Positions 32,431 to 41,410 of a DNA stretch of 64,000 bases are shown here, in pieces. Source of the DNA: Lysobacterales bacterium. Lineage in GTDB: Bacteria > Pseudomonadota > Gammaproteobacteria > Xanthomonadales > Ahniellaceae. The translations under genes and the position numbers were made by a program. A model generated the notes under the pieces. The model was not told the DNA's origin. It searched no databases and was given only the letters and a program-made list of their open reading frames with translations. Position 1 is the first letter of the stretch, and each line of letters starts with the position of its first letter. The stretch spans positions 1-64,000 of the forward strand of contig JACPFU010000034.1 in assembly GCA_016182785.1 (NCBI GenBank). The letters are read 5' to 3'.

Positions 32431-34811
32431 CGCGCACCCGCCTTGCGCAGCGCCGCGAGCACGCGGTCCGGGCGCATCGGCAGTTCCTGCAGGCGCACGC
32501 CGACGGCGTCGAAGATCGCGTTCGCGATCGCCGGGATCACCGGCGCCAGCGGTCCTTCGCCGGCTTCCTTGGCGCCGAACGGGCCTTCGTTGTCCTCGCC
32601 GTCGCTGAGCACGATGTCGATCTCGGGTTCCTCGAACGGCGACGGAATCTTGTATTCGAGGAAGCCGGCGTTCTGCACCGCGCCGCCCTCGTGCACCACT
32701 TCTTCCATCAAGGCCTGGCCCATGCCCATGTGGAAGCAGCCTTCGATCTGGCCGCGCACCGCGAGCGGGTTCAGCGCGAAGCCGCAGTCGTGCGCGCAGG
32801 TGGCCTTGTCGACGCGGACGTGGCCGGTCTCGGGATCGACCGTCACCTCGACGATGAAGGCGGTGAAGCTGTAGGAGGGCGACAGCCCGGCGCCGGCTCC
32901 CTTGAACTTGCCGCCGAGTTTCGGCGCGCGGTAGTTGCCGACCGTTTGCAGGATGCCGGGGCCTTCGATCGCGGCATGCACCGCGTCGAGCCAGGCGATG
33001 TCCGCGCCGCTGGCCAGATGGCGGATGCGGCCGCCGGAGAGCTCGAAGCCATCGCGGTAGTCGGGATTCGCTCCGAGGTAATCGGCCTCGAAATCGGGCG
33101 CGCGCTGGCCCTGGCGGAAGAAGTCTGCGGGCGGCTGCGGTTGCGGGTATTCGGGCTCGCTCAGGCCAAGTTTGCGGCAGGCACCGGCGACCAGCAGCCG
33201 GCGCATGCGGATCGCCGCATTGCGCGCGGCGTTGCCGGCCATGAAGGTGACGCGCGAGCTGTAGCTGCCGAGATCGACCGGCGTCAGGCGCGTGTCGGCG
33301 GCGACCACTTTGACCTGGTCGAGCTCCACGCCGAGCACTTCCGCCGCCATCATCGCGAGCACGGTGTCGCTGCCCTGGCCGATGTCGGAGGCGCCCGAGT
33401 ACACGGTGATCGCGCCGTCGAATTCGAGCGTCATCCGCACCGTGCTGCCCGGTCGCTCGTTCCAGTGGATCGGCAGCGCGCTGCCGCTGATGAAGAAGCC
33501 GCAGGCGACGCCGATGCCGCGGCCGAACGGCAGCTTGCCGTACTTCTCGCGCCAGCCGGAGCGGCGCATCGCTTCCTCCAGGCCGCGCTTGAGCCCGACC
33601 GAGGTGATGCGGAACTCGTTGACGGTGAGCGTGTTCTCGCGATGCAGCAGGTCGATGCGCGCCTGGCACGGATCGAGCCCGGCCTCGGTCAGCGCCATGT
33701 CCATCAGCACTTCGGAGGCGAAGCGCGGATTGACGCCGCCGTGCCCGCGCATGGCGCCACACATTGGCTTGTTGGTGTACAGGCGGCGGCAGCGGAAGGC
33801 GAAGTTCGGCACCGGATACGGGCCCTGCAGCAGCACGCCGTTGTAGTAGGTGGTGACGACGCCGAAGCTGCCGTAGGCGCCGCCGTCGATCAGAATGTCG
33901 CCGGTCAGCGCGGTGATGCCCTGCGCAGGATCGAAGCCGAGCTTCATCGTCAGCTCGGTCGGATGGCGGCCGTGATGGCTGAAGAACACGTCCTCGCGCG
34001 AGAAGCGCAGGCGCACGTTGCGGCCGCTGACCAACGCGAGCTTGGCCGCGATCATCTCGTGCGGGAACGGATCGCTCTTGCCGCCGAAACCGCCGCCCAG
34101 GTGCGGCTTGACCACGCGCACGCGGTGCTCGTCGAGGCCGAGCACTTCGGCCAGCGCCAGGTGCACGTAATGCGGCACCTGGGTGGCGCTGTACACGGTC
34201 AGGTTGCCGCGACCGTCGATCTCGACCTGCACCGCGTGCGGCTCGGTGAAGGCGTGGGTGACGGCGGCATAGCGGAAGCGCTTCTCGATCACGATCGGCG
34301 CCGCGGCGAAGGCCGCATCGGGATCGCCGAAGCGCTGTTCGACCTGCTTGTGCAGGTTGTCGCCGCGCTTCAGCTCCGGGTGCAGCGGGTCGTCGGTGGG
34401 CTTGAGCGCGTGGCGCGCGTCGAGCACCGGCGGCGTCGGTTCGTACTCGATGGCGATCAGCGCCAGCGCCTGCGCCGCGATCTCGGCATTCTCGGCCGCG
34501 ACCGCGGCCACCGGTTCGCCGACGTAGCGCACGCGCTCGCGTGCCAGTGCCGGTTCGTCCTTGCTGATCGGCAGCACGCCGAAAGTGCGTTCGAAGTCGG
34601 CGCCGGTGAGCACCGCGCGCACGCCGGGCAGCGCCGCGGCGCGCGTGGTGTCGATGCCGAGGATGCGCGCGCTGGCGTGCGGCGAGCGCAGGATCAGCGC
34701 ATGCAGCGCGTTCGGCAGGCGCAGGTCGTCGGCGTAGCGGGCGCGGCCGGTGACCTTGTCGCGCGCGTCGATCTGCGCCTGCGGCTGGCCGACGATGCGA
34801 TACGGCTTCAT
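32427..34811 (-). CDS. hcrA: 4-hydroxybenzoyl-CoA reductase, molybdenum subunit
   Basis: 794 residues of the xanthine-dehydrogenase Mo-subunit family, against about 770 in Thauera HcrA. Features are DKVTGRARYADDLRLP, HLGGGFGGKSDPF, GAMRGHGGVNPRFASE, SGASDIGQGSDTV and the C-terminal GAKEAGEGPLAPVIPAIANA with the catalytic Glu. The enzyme removes the para-hydroxyl of 4-hydroxybenzoyl-CoA as water, giving benzoyl-CoA, with electrons from ferredoxin. ATGA overlaps join it to hcrC and hcrB. It needs molybdopterin cytosine dinucleotide; a MocA-like gene is 11 kb away. Confidence 0.9.
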   Translation of the reverse strand: MKPYRIVGQPQAQIDARDKVTGRARYADDLRLPNALHALILRSPHASARILGIDTTRAAALPGVRAVLTGADFERTFGVLPISKDEPALARERVRYVGEPVAAVAAENAEIAAQALALIAIEYEPTPPVLDARHALKPTDDPLHPELKRGDNLHKQVEQRFGDPDAAFAAAPIVIEKRFRYAAVTHAFTEPHAVQVEIDGRGNLTVYSATQVPHYVHLALAEVLGLDEHRVRVVKPHLGGGFGGKSDPFPHEMIAAKLALVSGRNVRLRFSREDVFFSHHGRHPTELTMKLGFDPAQGITALTGDILIDGGAYGSFGVVTTYYNGVLLQGPYPVPNFAFRCRRLYTNKPMCGAMRGHGGVNPRFASEVLMDMALTEAGLDPCQARIDLLHRENTLTVNEFRITSVGLKRGLEEAMRRSGWREKYGKLPFGRGIGVACGFFISGSALPIHWNERPGSTVRMTLEFDGAITVYSGASDIGQGSDTVLAMMAAEVLGVELDQVKVVAADTRLTPVDLGSYSSRVTFMAGNAARNAAIRMRRLLVAGACRKLGLSEPEYPQPQPPADFFRQGQRAPDFEADYLGANPDYRDGFELSGGRIRHLASGADIAWLDAVHAAIEGPGILQTVGNYRAPKLGGKFKGAGAGLSPSYSFTAFIVEVTVDPETGHVRVDKATCAHDCGFALNPLAVRGQIEGCFHMGMGQALMEEVVHEGGAVQNAGFLEYKIPSPFEEPEIDIVLSDGEDNEGPFGAKEAGEGPLAPVIPAIANAIFDAVGVRLQELPMRPDRVLAALRKAGAR

Positions 34812-35290
34812 CGTGACTCCTCGCGCGCGGCGACCGCGCGGTAGGCGTTGCGGATGGCGTTGTAGCCGGTGCAGCGGCAGGTGGTCGCGGCGATCGTGGT
34901 CTGCATCGCGTGTTCGTCCGGATGCGGCTCGCGCGCGAACAGCGCGACCCCGTTCAGCACCATCGCCGGCGTGCAGTAGCCGCACTGGATGGCGCCGTGC
35001 TCGATCATCGCCTCTTGCAGCGGGTGCAGGTCGCTGCCGCAGCCGATGCCTTCGATGGTGGTGATCGCGCTCGCTTCCAGATCCGCCGCCGGCAGCAGGC
35101 AGGACAGCATCGGCGCGCCATCGACCAGCACCGCGCAGCAGCCGCATTCGCCGAGGTCGCAGCCGCGCTTGCTGCCGGTGAGGCCGATCTCCTCGCGCAG
35201 GAAGTCGAGCAGGGTGATCGCCGGCGCCACTGCGCGTGTGTGGCATTGGCCGTTGATGTTCAGGCGCAGCAGATGCGGTGCCGGGTTCAT
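34808..35290 (-). CDS. hcrC: 4-hydroxybenzoyl-CoA reductase, [2Fe-2S] subunit
   Basis: 160 residues with the two [2Fe-2S] domains of the family: plant-type KRGCDLGECGCCAVLVDGAP with a following LSCLLPA, and the helical domain GAIQCGYCTPAMVLNG plus TCRCTGYNAIRNA. The length matches HcrC of Thauera. It overlaps the preceding thiolase stop and the hcrA start. Confidence 0.92.
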   Translation of the reverse strand: MNPAPHLLRLNINGQCHTRAVAPAITLLDFLREEIGLTGSKRGCDLGECGCCAVLVDGAPMLSCLLPAADLEASAITTIEGIGCGSDLHPLQEAMIEHGAIQCGYCTPAMVLNGVALFAREPHPDEHAMQTTIAATTCRCTGYNAIRNAYRAVAAREESR

Positions 35291-36456
35291 GCGTGCAGTC
35301 TCCGGATCAGGGTGGCGACGCCCTGGCCATGGCCGACGCAGAGCGCGGCGATGCCGAGTTCGCCGTCGTCGGCTTCGAGGCCATGCAGCAGGGTGGTGAC
35401 CAGGCGCGTGCCGGTGGCGCCGAGCGGATGCCCGAGCGCGATCGCGCCGCCATTGGGGTTCAGGCGTGCGGCGTCGAGCCCGAGCGCGCGTTGGTTCGAT
35501 ACGACTTGCGCGGCGAAGGCCTCGTTGATCTCGAAGCGGTCGATGTCGCCGACGGTGAGCCCGAAGCGCGCGAGCAGCTTGCGGATCGCGAGCACCGGTC
35601 CATCGCCCATCGCTTCCGGTGCCAGCCCGACGACGACACTGCCGAGCACTTCCGCGCGTGCGGTGAGTCCATGCTGCGCGCAGGCGGTGCTGGATGCGAG
35701 CAGGGTCAGGCTGGCGCCATCGGATAGCGGCGAGGCATTGCCGGCGGTCACCGTGCCGCCTTCGCGGAACGCCGGTTTCAGTTCGGCGAGCGCGGCCAGG
35801 CTGGCATCGGCACGCGGCAGCTGGTCGCGCTCGATGCGCGCGTCGCCGCCGTCGAGCCTCAGCAATTCGGCATCGAAACGACCGGCCGCCTGCGCGGCGC
35901 AGGCGCGCTGGTGGCTCGCGAGCGCCCATTGGTCCTGATCGTCGCGGCCGATGCCATCGCGCGTCGCCAGCCACTCGGCGGCGAGGCCCATGTTGTTGAA
36001 CGGGAACGGCGGTCGCGTCAGCAGCGCGGTGTGGTAGTCGATCGCCGCCTGCATCGGCACGTGCTGCATGTGCTCGACGCCGCCGGCGAGCAGGAGCTGG
36101 TCCTGCCCGCAACCGATGCGCAACGCGGCGGTGTTGAAGGCTTCCAGGCTGGAGGCACACAGGCGGTTGAAGGTGACGCCGGGCACGCTCGCCGGCAGGC
36201 CGGCCAGCAGGCTCGCAAGGCGCGCGATGTTCTTGCCCTGCTCCAGGTGCTGGCCGACGCAGCCGATCAGCACGTCGTCGATCGCCGCGGGATCGGGCAG
36301 CGCGCGCGTCACCTCAAGCATCAGCCGCGCCAGCAGTTCGTCGGCGCGCAGGCTGCGCAGCGCGCCCTTGTCGACGTGGCTGCGCCCGATCGGCGTGCGC
36401 CGCGCCGCGACGATGCGGGCGGTCGGCGTCGAGGCAGGGGGCGGCAGCGTGGTCAT
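35287..36456 (-). CDS. thiolase (acetyl-CoA acyltransferase family)
   Basis: 389 residues. The nucleophilic Cys is in TFNRLCASSLEAFNTA, the catalytic His in NPNGGAIALGHPLGATGTR and the second Cys in CVGHGQGVA. The usual CxGGGQG is changed to CxGHGQG here. It probably cleaves 3-oxopimelyl-CoA to glutaryl-CoA and acetyl-CoA, or acetoacetyl-CoA to two acetyl-CoA, in the lower pathway. A second thiolase lies two genes upstream. Start ATG at 36456, two bases after the SDR stop. Confidence 0.87.
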   Translation of the reverse strand: MTTLPPPASTPTARIVAARRTPIGRSHVDKGALRSLRADELLARLMLEVTRALPDPAAIDDVLIGCVGQHLEQGKNIARLASLLAGLPASVPGVTFNRLCASSLEAFNTAALRIGCGQDQLLLAGGVEHMQHVPMQAAIDYHTALLTRPPFPFNNMGLAAEWLATRDGIGRDDQDQWALASHQRACAAQAAGRFDAELLRLDGGDARIERDQLPRADASLAALAELKPAFREGGTVTAGNASPLSDGASLTLLASSTACAQHGLTARAEVLGSVVVGLAPEAMGDGPVLAIRKLLARFGLTVGDIDRFEINEAFAAQVVSNQRALGLDAARLNPNGGAIALGHPLGATGTRLVTTLLHGLEADDGELGIAALCVGHGQGVATLIRRLHA

Positions 36457-36458
36457 GG

Positions 36459-37211
36459 TCAGAGTCCGAGCAGCCCGCAGCTCTTGCCGCCGTCGACATG
36501 CAGCACTTGGCCGCTGATGAAGGCGGCATCGGCCGAGCCGAGGAAGGCGACCGCAGCGGCGATGTCGGCGGGCGTGCCCATCTGCCCGGTCGGCTGCATG
36601 CGCAGCAGGCGCTCGCGTGCCTCGGTCGGCATCGCCTGGGTCATCGGCGTGTCGATCAGACCCGGTGCGACCGCGTTGACGCGGATCGCGAAGCGCGCGA
36701 GTTCGAGTGCCAGCGTGCGCGTCAGGCTGACCACGCCGCCCTTGCTCGCCGAATAGTTGCTCTGCCCCGGATTGCCGAGCCAGGAGCGCGAGGCGATGTT
36801 GACGATGGCGCCGCCGCTGCGTGCGCGCAGCAGCGGCAGGGCCGCCTGGCAGCACAGGAACGGGCCCTTGAGGTTGACCGCGAGCACCGTGTCCCAGTCG
36901 GCTTCGCTGAGCTTGGCGAGGAAGCCGTCGCGGATGATGCCGGCGTTGTTCACGAGCAGATCGAGGCCGCCGAGATCGCTCTGGATGCGCGCCATCAGTG
37001 CTTCGAGTTCGCCACGCGCGGTGACATCGACCGCGAGCGCAAGCACGCGTTCGCCACCCAGTTCCGCGGCGAGTGCAGCTGCGGCGTCGCCATCGCGGTC
37101 GGCCAGCACTACGCTTGCGCCCTCCGCGTGCAGGCGCCGCGCGATCGCCGCGCCGATGCCGCGGCCGGCGCCGGTGACGAGTGCGACGCGCAGGCGATAG
37201 CGGTTCAGCAT
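36459..37211 (-). CDS. short-chain dehydrogenase/reductase (FabG-like)
   Basis: 250 residues of classical SDR. VALVTGAGRGIGAAIARRLH binds NAD(P), LVNNAGIIRDG is the structural motif, and the catalytic set is Ser in VNIASRSWLG, Tyr and Lys in SNYSASKGG. The Asp in VVLADRDGD favours NAD(H). Context suggests oxidation of 3-hydroxypimelyl-CoA or another 3-hydroxyacyl-CoA in the lower benzoyl-CoA pathway, parallel to the HAD domain of 38481-40487. It overlaps the upstream thiolase by 7 bases. Confidence 0.87.
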   Translation of the reverse strand: MLNRYRLRVALVTGAGRGIGAAIARRLHAEGASVVLADRDGDAAAALAAELGGERVLALAVDVTARGELEALMARIQSDLGGLDLLVNNAGIIRDGFLAKLSEADWDTVLAVNLKGPFLCCQAALPLLRARSGGAIVNIASRSWLGNPGQSNYSASKGGVVSLTRTLALELARFAIRVNAVAPGLIDTPMTQAMPTEARERLLRMQPTGQMGTPADIAAAVAFLGSADAAFISGQVLHVDGGKSCGLLGL

Positions 37212-38467
37212 CGTTCGAGCAGCAGGGCAGTGCCCTGGCCTCCGCCGATGCAGGCCGAGGCGATGCCGAAGCCGGCGTCGTCGCGGACCAGGGTACGGGC
37301 GAGCGTCAGCGCCAGGCGCACGCCGGTCGCACCGAGCGGATGGCCGATGGCGATGGCGCCGCCGTTGACGTTCAGCCGCGCGGTGTCGATGCCGAGCTCG
37401 CGTGCGACCGCGAGGCACTGCGCGGCGAAGGCCTCGTTGATCTCGAAGCGCCCGACATTGGCCAGGGTCATGCCGCTGGCGGCGAGCAGGGCGCGCACCG
37501 CCGGTACCGGCCCGATGCCCATGTACGCCGGCGCGACGCCGGCCGAGGCGTGGCCGAGCAGACGCGCGACTGGCTTCAGCCCATGCGCACGCACGAAATC
37601 GCCGGAAGCGACCAGCAGCGCGGCGGCGCCATCGACGATGCCCGAGGCAGAGCCGGCGGTGGTCGGGCCGGCTTCGCTGAACACATGCGGGAGCTTGGCC
37701 AGCGCTTCCGGCGTGGTCGCGCGCGGATGTTCGTCGGCGGCGAGCCCGGCCTTGTCCTTGCAGCGGAAACGACGCGGCTTCAGCGTCGCGGCCTCGAAGC
37801 TGCCCTGGCCCGGCACCGCCGCCAGTTCACCCTCTAACCAGCCGGCGGCGCGCGCTGCGGCGCAGCGCATCTGGCTCTGATGCGCGAAGTCGTCGACCTC
37901 GCTGCGGCTGAGGCCGTAGCGTTCGGCGAGGTTGTCGGCGGTGCGGCCCATCGGCACTGCGGCGGTGTCATCCAGCGCCTCCCACAGCAGGTCGGTGAAC
38001 TCGGGCTTGCCGAGCGCGAAGCCCTGGCGTGCGGTGTAGGAGGCGAGCGGGAAGCGGCTCATGGTGTCGGTGCCGACACCGAGGATGAGTTGCGCCTTGC
38101 CGAGCGCGATCTGCTCCGCGGCCTGCGCCAGCACCTCCAGCCCGGAGCCGCAGATGCGTTGCACCAGCAGCGCGGTGCTTGCTTCCGGGGCGCCGGCGTA
38201 GAGACCGACGTGGCGCGGCAGGAAGAAGGCGTCGGCACTGGCCTGGCCGATGTTGGCGACGATGCTCTGGTCGATCGCGCCGGCATCGACTCCGGTGGCC
38301 GCGATCGCCGCACGCGCGGCGTGGATGCCGAGGTCGGTCGGCGACACGCTCGACAGCGCGCCGCAGAACTTGCCGAACGGCGTGCGCGCACCGGCGAGCA
38401 GGTAGACATCGTCGAAACGGGCGCCGATGCCGTGCGCGTTGCGGAAACCTTGAGCGGAAGCGGTCAT
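37205..38467 (-). CDS. thiolase (acetyl-CoA acetyltransferase family)
   Basis: 420 residues with all catalytic elements: RICGSGLEVLAQAAEQI (nucleophilic Cys), NVNGGAIAIGHPLGATGVR (His) and SACIGGGQGTALLL (Cys). Its closeness to the HAD/ECH fusion, SDR and second thiolase indicates beta-oxidation of the ring-cleavage product. One thiolase may use the C7 3-oxo-dicarboxyl-CoA and the other acetoacetyl-CoA; I cannot say which does which. Confidence 0.9.
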   Translation of the reverse strand: MTASAQGFRNAHGIGARFDDVYLLAGARTPFGKFCGALSSVSPTDLGIHAARAAIAATGVDAGAIDQSIVANIGQASADAFFLPRHVGLYAGAPEASTALLVQRICGSGLEVLAQAAEQIALGKAQLILGVGTDTMSRFPLASYTARQGFALGKPEFTDLLWEALDDTAAVPMGRTADNLAERYGLSRSEVDDFAHQSQMRCAAARAAGWLEGELAAVPGQGSFEAATLKPRRFRCKDKAGLAADEHPRATTPEALAKLPHVFSEAGPTTAGSASGIVDGAAALLVASGDFVRAHGLKPVARLLGHASAGVAPAYMGIGPVPAVRALLAASGMTLANVGRFEINEAFAAQCLAVARELGIDTARLNVNGGAIAIGHPLGATGVRLALTLARTLVRDDAGFGIASACIGGGQGTALLLERC

Positions 38468-38480
38468 GCGGAGGTTCCTG

Positions 38481-40487
38481 TCAGTGTCCGGTGTAGCTCG
38501 GGCGCGAGCCGTCGAGCACGCTGGCGAGGCCGAGACGGGCGTCGCGGGTCGCGAAGATCGCGTGCAGGCCGTCGAGTTCGAGTTGCAGCGCGGCGTCGAG
38601 TTCGAGTGCCTGGCCCTGGTCGATCAGGCGCATCGCGGTGGCGAGCGCGATCGGCGCCTTGCGCGCGAGTTCGCGCGCGAACGGCGCGAGCCCGGGCTGC
38701 GCCAGCGTCGCTGCGTCGAGCTCGCCGTGGTAGTCGGCGAATGCGGCTTCGAGTTCCGGTTGCGGCTTGCGCCCGGATTGCGGCGTCGGCAGCGGCACCT
38801 GCGCCAGCTCGGCGAAGCGGCGCGGCACCTCGATCACGGCGTCGATCAGTCCGAGTTCGAGCGCCTTCGCGGCATCGAGCCGGCGGCCCGTGGCGACCAG
38901 CGACTTGGCCACGCCGACGCCGAGCAGGCGCGCGCTGCGCTGGGTGCCGCCGAGCCCGGGATAGATGCCGATGCCGGTCTCGGGCAGGGCCAGCAGTGTG
39001 TTGCGGGTGCCGAGTCGATAGCGGCAGGCGAGCGCGAGTTCGAGGCCGCCGCCGAAGGCGAGGCCGTCGAGCAGGGCCACGCTCGGCTTGGCCGAGGCGG
39101 CGATCTTGTTCAGCGTCTGCTGGCCGCGCACGGTGAAGGCGTGGATGCGATCGAGATCATGGGCGTCGATCGCGTCGAGGAAGAACTTGATGTCGGCGCC
39201 GGCGACGAAGGCCTTGCCGCGACCGCAGACGAACACGCGCTGCACCGCCGGGTCGGCGTCGAGCTTCGACCACGCCGCATCGAACTGCGCCATCACCGTC
39301 TCGCCGAGCGCGTTCATGCGATCGGGCAGGTTGAACACGATCACGCCGCAGTCGCCGTGCACTTCGCTCTGCACCCAGTCGAGCGCGATCGGTCCGCTGG
39401 CGAACGGCACTGCCGGCAGCGCCAGCGCATAGCGACCGAACAGGTCGGCAACCATGGCCGCGACCGCGTCCTGGCCGATCGCCGCCATCAGCTCGAACGG
39501 TCCGCGCGGCCAGCGCAGCCCGGAACGCGCGCCGAGGTCGGTGTCGGTGGCGCTGCACACGCCTTCGCTGACCAGCGCCGCGGCGCAGCCGAGCGCGGCA
39601 GCGAGCAGGCGCTGGCGGATTGCCTCCGGCTGCTGCTGGCCACCGTGCACGACGGTGGTGTCGTCGAGGTTCCAGTCCTGGCGTGCCGCAACCTGTTCGA
39701 CCAGGCGCGGCGCCGGCGCGTAGAACGGCCCGAGTTTCGCCGCCAGGCCCTCGGCCGCATGCTGCGCGATCGGCACGCCGGTGGCGTTCATCAGCGCAAA
39801 CGGGCCCATGCCGACGCCGAACACCTCGCACGCGACGGCATCGATGGTCGGAATGCTGCCGAGCCCTTCCGCATACACGCGCACCGCTTCGTTGAGCCAG
39901 GGCACGAAGAAGCGGTTGACCGCGAAGCCGGGTGCATCGGCGGTGCGGATCGGGGTCTTGCCGAGGCCGGCGTAGAACGCCTCGACCTCGGCCAGCAGTT
40001 CGGGATCGGTGCGATCACCGGCGATCAGCTCGACCAGCTTGTTCTTGGCGGCGTGATAGAAATAGTGCGTGCCGAGCACGCGCCCCGGGTGCGTGAGGCC
40101 GGCGGCGACATCGCCGACGCGAAACGACGAGGTGTTGGTCGCGAGCACGCAGTCCGGACGCACGATCGCTTCGAGTTTCGCGAACAGCGCGCGCTTCACC
40201 TCCAGATCCTCGAACACCGCCTCGACCACCAGATCGACGTCGGCAAGCTCGGCCAGATCGGTGGTCGGGTGCAGGCGCGAAAGCGTTGCCGCGCGGCCCT
40301 CGGCATCGAGCAGGCGGCGCGCCACCGCTTCATCGAGCGAGGTCGCGACCAGGCCCTCGCCGCGCGCGAGCCCGGCCTGGTTCAGGTCGGCCAGGCGCAC
40401 GATCAGGCCCTTCATCAGGAAATGCTGCGCGATCGCCGCGCCCATGGTGCCGGCGCCGACCACGGCGACGGTGCGAAACTCGCGCAT
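38481..40487 (-). CDS. 3-hydroxyacyl-CoA dehydrogenase / enoyl-CoA hydratase fusion
   Basis: 668 residues. The NAD-dependent HAD comes first (TVAVVGAGTMGAAIAQHFLM; VEAVFEDLEVK; GTHYFYHAAKNKLVELI). The crotonase domain comes last, from about residue 400, with FVAGADIKFF and both catalytic Glu in GLAFGGGLELALAC and LPETGIGIYPGLGGTQR. This order is opposite to FadB/FadJ, where the hydratase is N-terminal. It should hydrate and oxidise pimelyl- and crotonyl-type CoA esters after ring cleavage. It overlaps the reductase-like gene upstream by ATGA. Confidence 0.9.
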   Translation of the reverse strand: MREFRTVAVVGAGTMGAAIAQHFLMKGLIVRLADLNQAGLARGEGLVATSLDEAVARRLLDAEGRAATLSRLHPTTDLAELADVDLVVEAVFEDLEVKRALFAKLEAIVRPDCVLATNTSSFRVGDVAAGLTHPGRVLGTHYFYHAAKNKLVELIAGDRTDPELLAEVEAFYAGLGKTPIRTADAPGFAVNRFFVPWLNEAVRVYAEGLGSIPTIDAVACEVFGVGMGPFALMNATGVPIAQHAAEGLAAKLGPFYAPAPRLVEQVAARQDWNLDDTTVVHGGQQQPEAIRQRLLAAALGCAAALVSEGVCSATDTDLGARSGLRWPRGPFELMAAIGQDAVAAMVADLFGRYALALPAVPFASGPIALDWVQSEVHGDCGVIVFNLPDRMNALGETVMAQFDAAWSKLDADPAVQRVFVCGRGKAFVAGADIKFFLDAIDAHDLDRIHAFTVRGQQTLNKIAASAKPSVALLDGLAFGGGLELALACRYRLGTRNTLLALPETGIGIYPGLGGTQRSARLLGVGVAKSLVATGRRLDAAKALELGLIDAVIEVPRRFAELAQVPLPTPQSGRKPQPELEAAFADYHGELDAATLAQPGLAPFARELARKAPIALATAMRLIDQGQALELDAALQLELDGLHAIFATRDARLGLASVLDGSRPSYTGH

Positions 40488-41410
40488 CAGAAGTTCTCCG
40501 TGCAACGCAGCACCCTGTCGACGAAGTGGATCGTCGGTGCCGCCACGCCATGCTTGCGCGCGAGCCGGGACAGCTCGCCGCAGTGAAATTCGTTTTCGGT
40601 AACCTTGCCCTTCTCGACATCGACCAGGATCGAAGGCCGGTGCTCGCCGCCCTGGTCGAGGTAATGCATCGCGAAGCCGAGGAAGTCGGGGCCGAGCTCG
40701 ATGCCTTCGGCGCGGCAGATCGCCATGCCCTCGCGCAGCATGTCCTCGACCATCGCGCGTGCCTCCGGCTGGCCCATCACGCAGCCCATGCAGTGGCGCG
40801 TCACCGCGCACAGGCTGCCGAGCGAGGCATTGAGCAGCGCCTTCTTGAACACGTCCTCGCGCCAGTCGTCGCGCAGCACCAGCGGCAGGCCGGACTCCTT
40901 GAGATCGTTGGCGATCGCCTCGGTCCGCGCCGGGTCGACGTGCGGCGAGCGCCCCATCACGTGCGTGGTGCAGAAGGTGACGATCACCTCGTTGCCGCAG
41001 GATACGTCGCAGCCCATGTTGAGCACGATGCGCAGCGCGTGCTCGGGCCCGAACACGTCCTCGATCACGCGCTCGGTGCCGATGCCGTTCTGGCAGGAGA
41101 CGAACAGCGTGTCCGGCTTCGGCTGGTGCTCGCGCAAGGTGCGCAGCACGTGCTCGCTGTCCACGCTCTTGGTGCAGATCAGCACCACGTCGGGCTCGGC
41201 GCGCAGGAACTCGCCGCTCTCCAGCACCACTTCTTCCAGCTGCGCGTAGGCTTCGAGCTTGCCCTTCACCACCACCGGCCGACGTTGCAGGATCTGCTGC
41301 GTCTGGGCGCGGTGCGCCAGTACGCTGACGCGATGCCCGCCCTGGCGCAGCAGCCCGGCGAACACGCGCCCGACCGGGCCGGTACCGATCACGCCGTAGT
41401 GGATGCTCAC
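40487..41410 (-). CDS. ketopantoate reductase (ApbA/PanE)-family protein
   Basis: 307 residues from a GTG at 41410, in a GTGA overlap with the ligase. The N-terminal IHYGVIGTGPVGRVFAGLLR is a Rossmann NADP site. VFKKALLNASLGSLCAVTRH and RPSILVDVEKGKVTENEFHC match the PanE C-terminal domain with its catalytic Lys. Its place inside a catabolic array is odd for pantothenate synthesis. It may reduce or oxidise a 2-oxo/2-hydroxy acid or CoA-pathway intermediate, or support CoA supply. Substrate unknown. Confidence 0.8.
   Translation of the reverse strand: MSIHYGVIGTGPVGRVFAGLLRQGGHRVSVLAHRAQTQQILQRRPVVVKGKLEAYAQLEEVVLESGEFLRAEPDVVLICTKSVDSEHVLRTLREHQPKPDTLFVSCQNGIGTERVIEDVFGPEHALRIVLNMGCDVSCGNEVIVTFCTTHVMGRSPHVDPARTEAIANDLKESGLPLVLRDDWREDVFKKALLNASLGSLCAVTRHCMGCVMGQPEARAMVEDMLREGMAICRAEGIELGPDFLGFAMHYLDQGGEHRPSILVDVEKGKVTENEFHCGELSRLARKHGVAAPTIHFVDRVLRCTENF

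Noticed and set aside
40487-41410. Housekeeping panE for pantothenate synthesis
   Set aside because: Not excluded, but no other pantothenate gene is present and it overlaps catabolic genes on both sides, so only the family is named.
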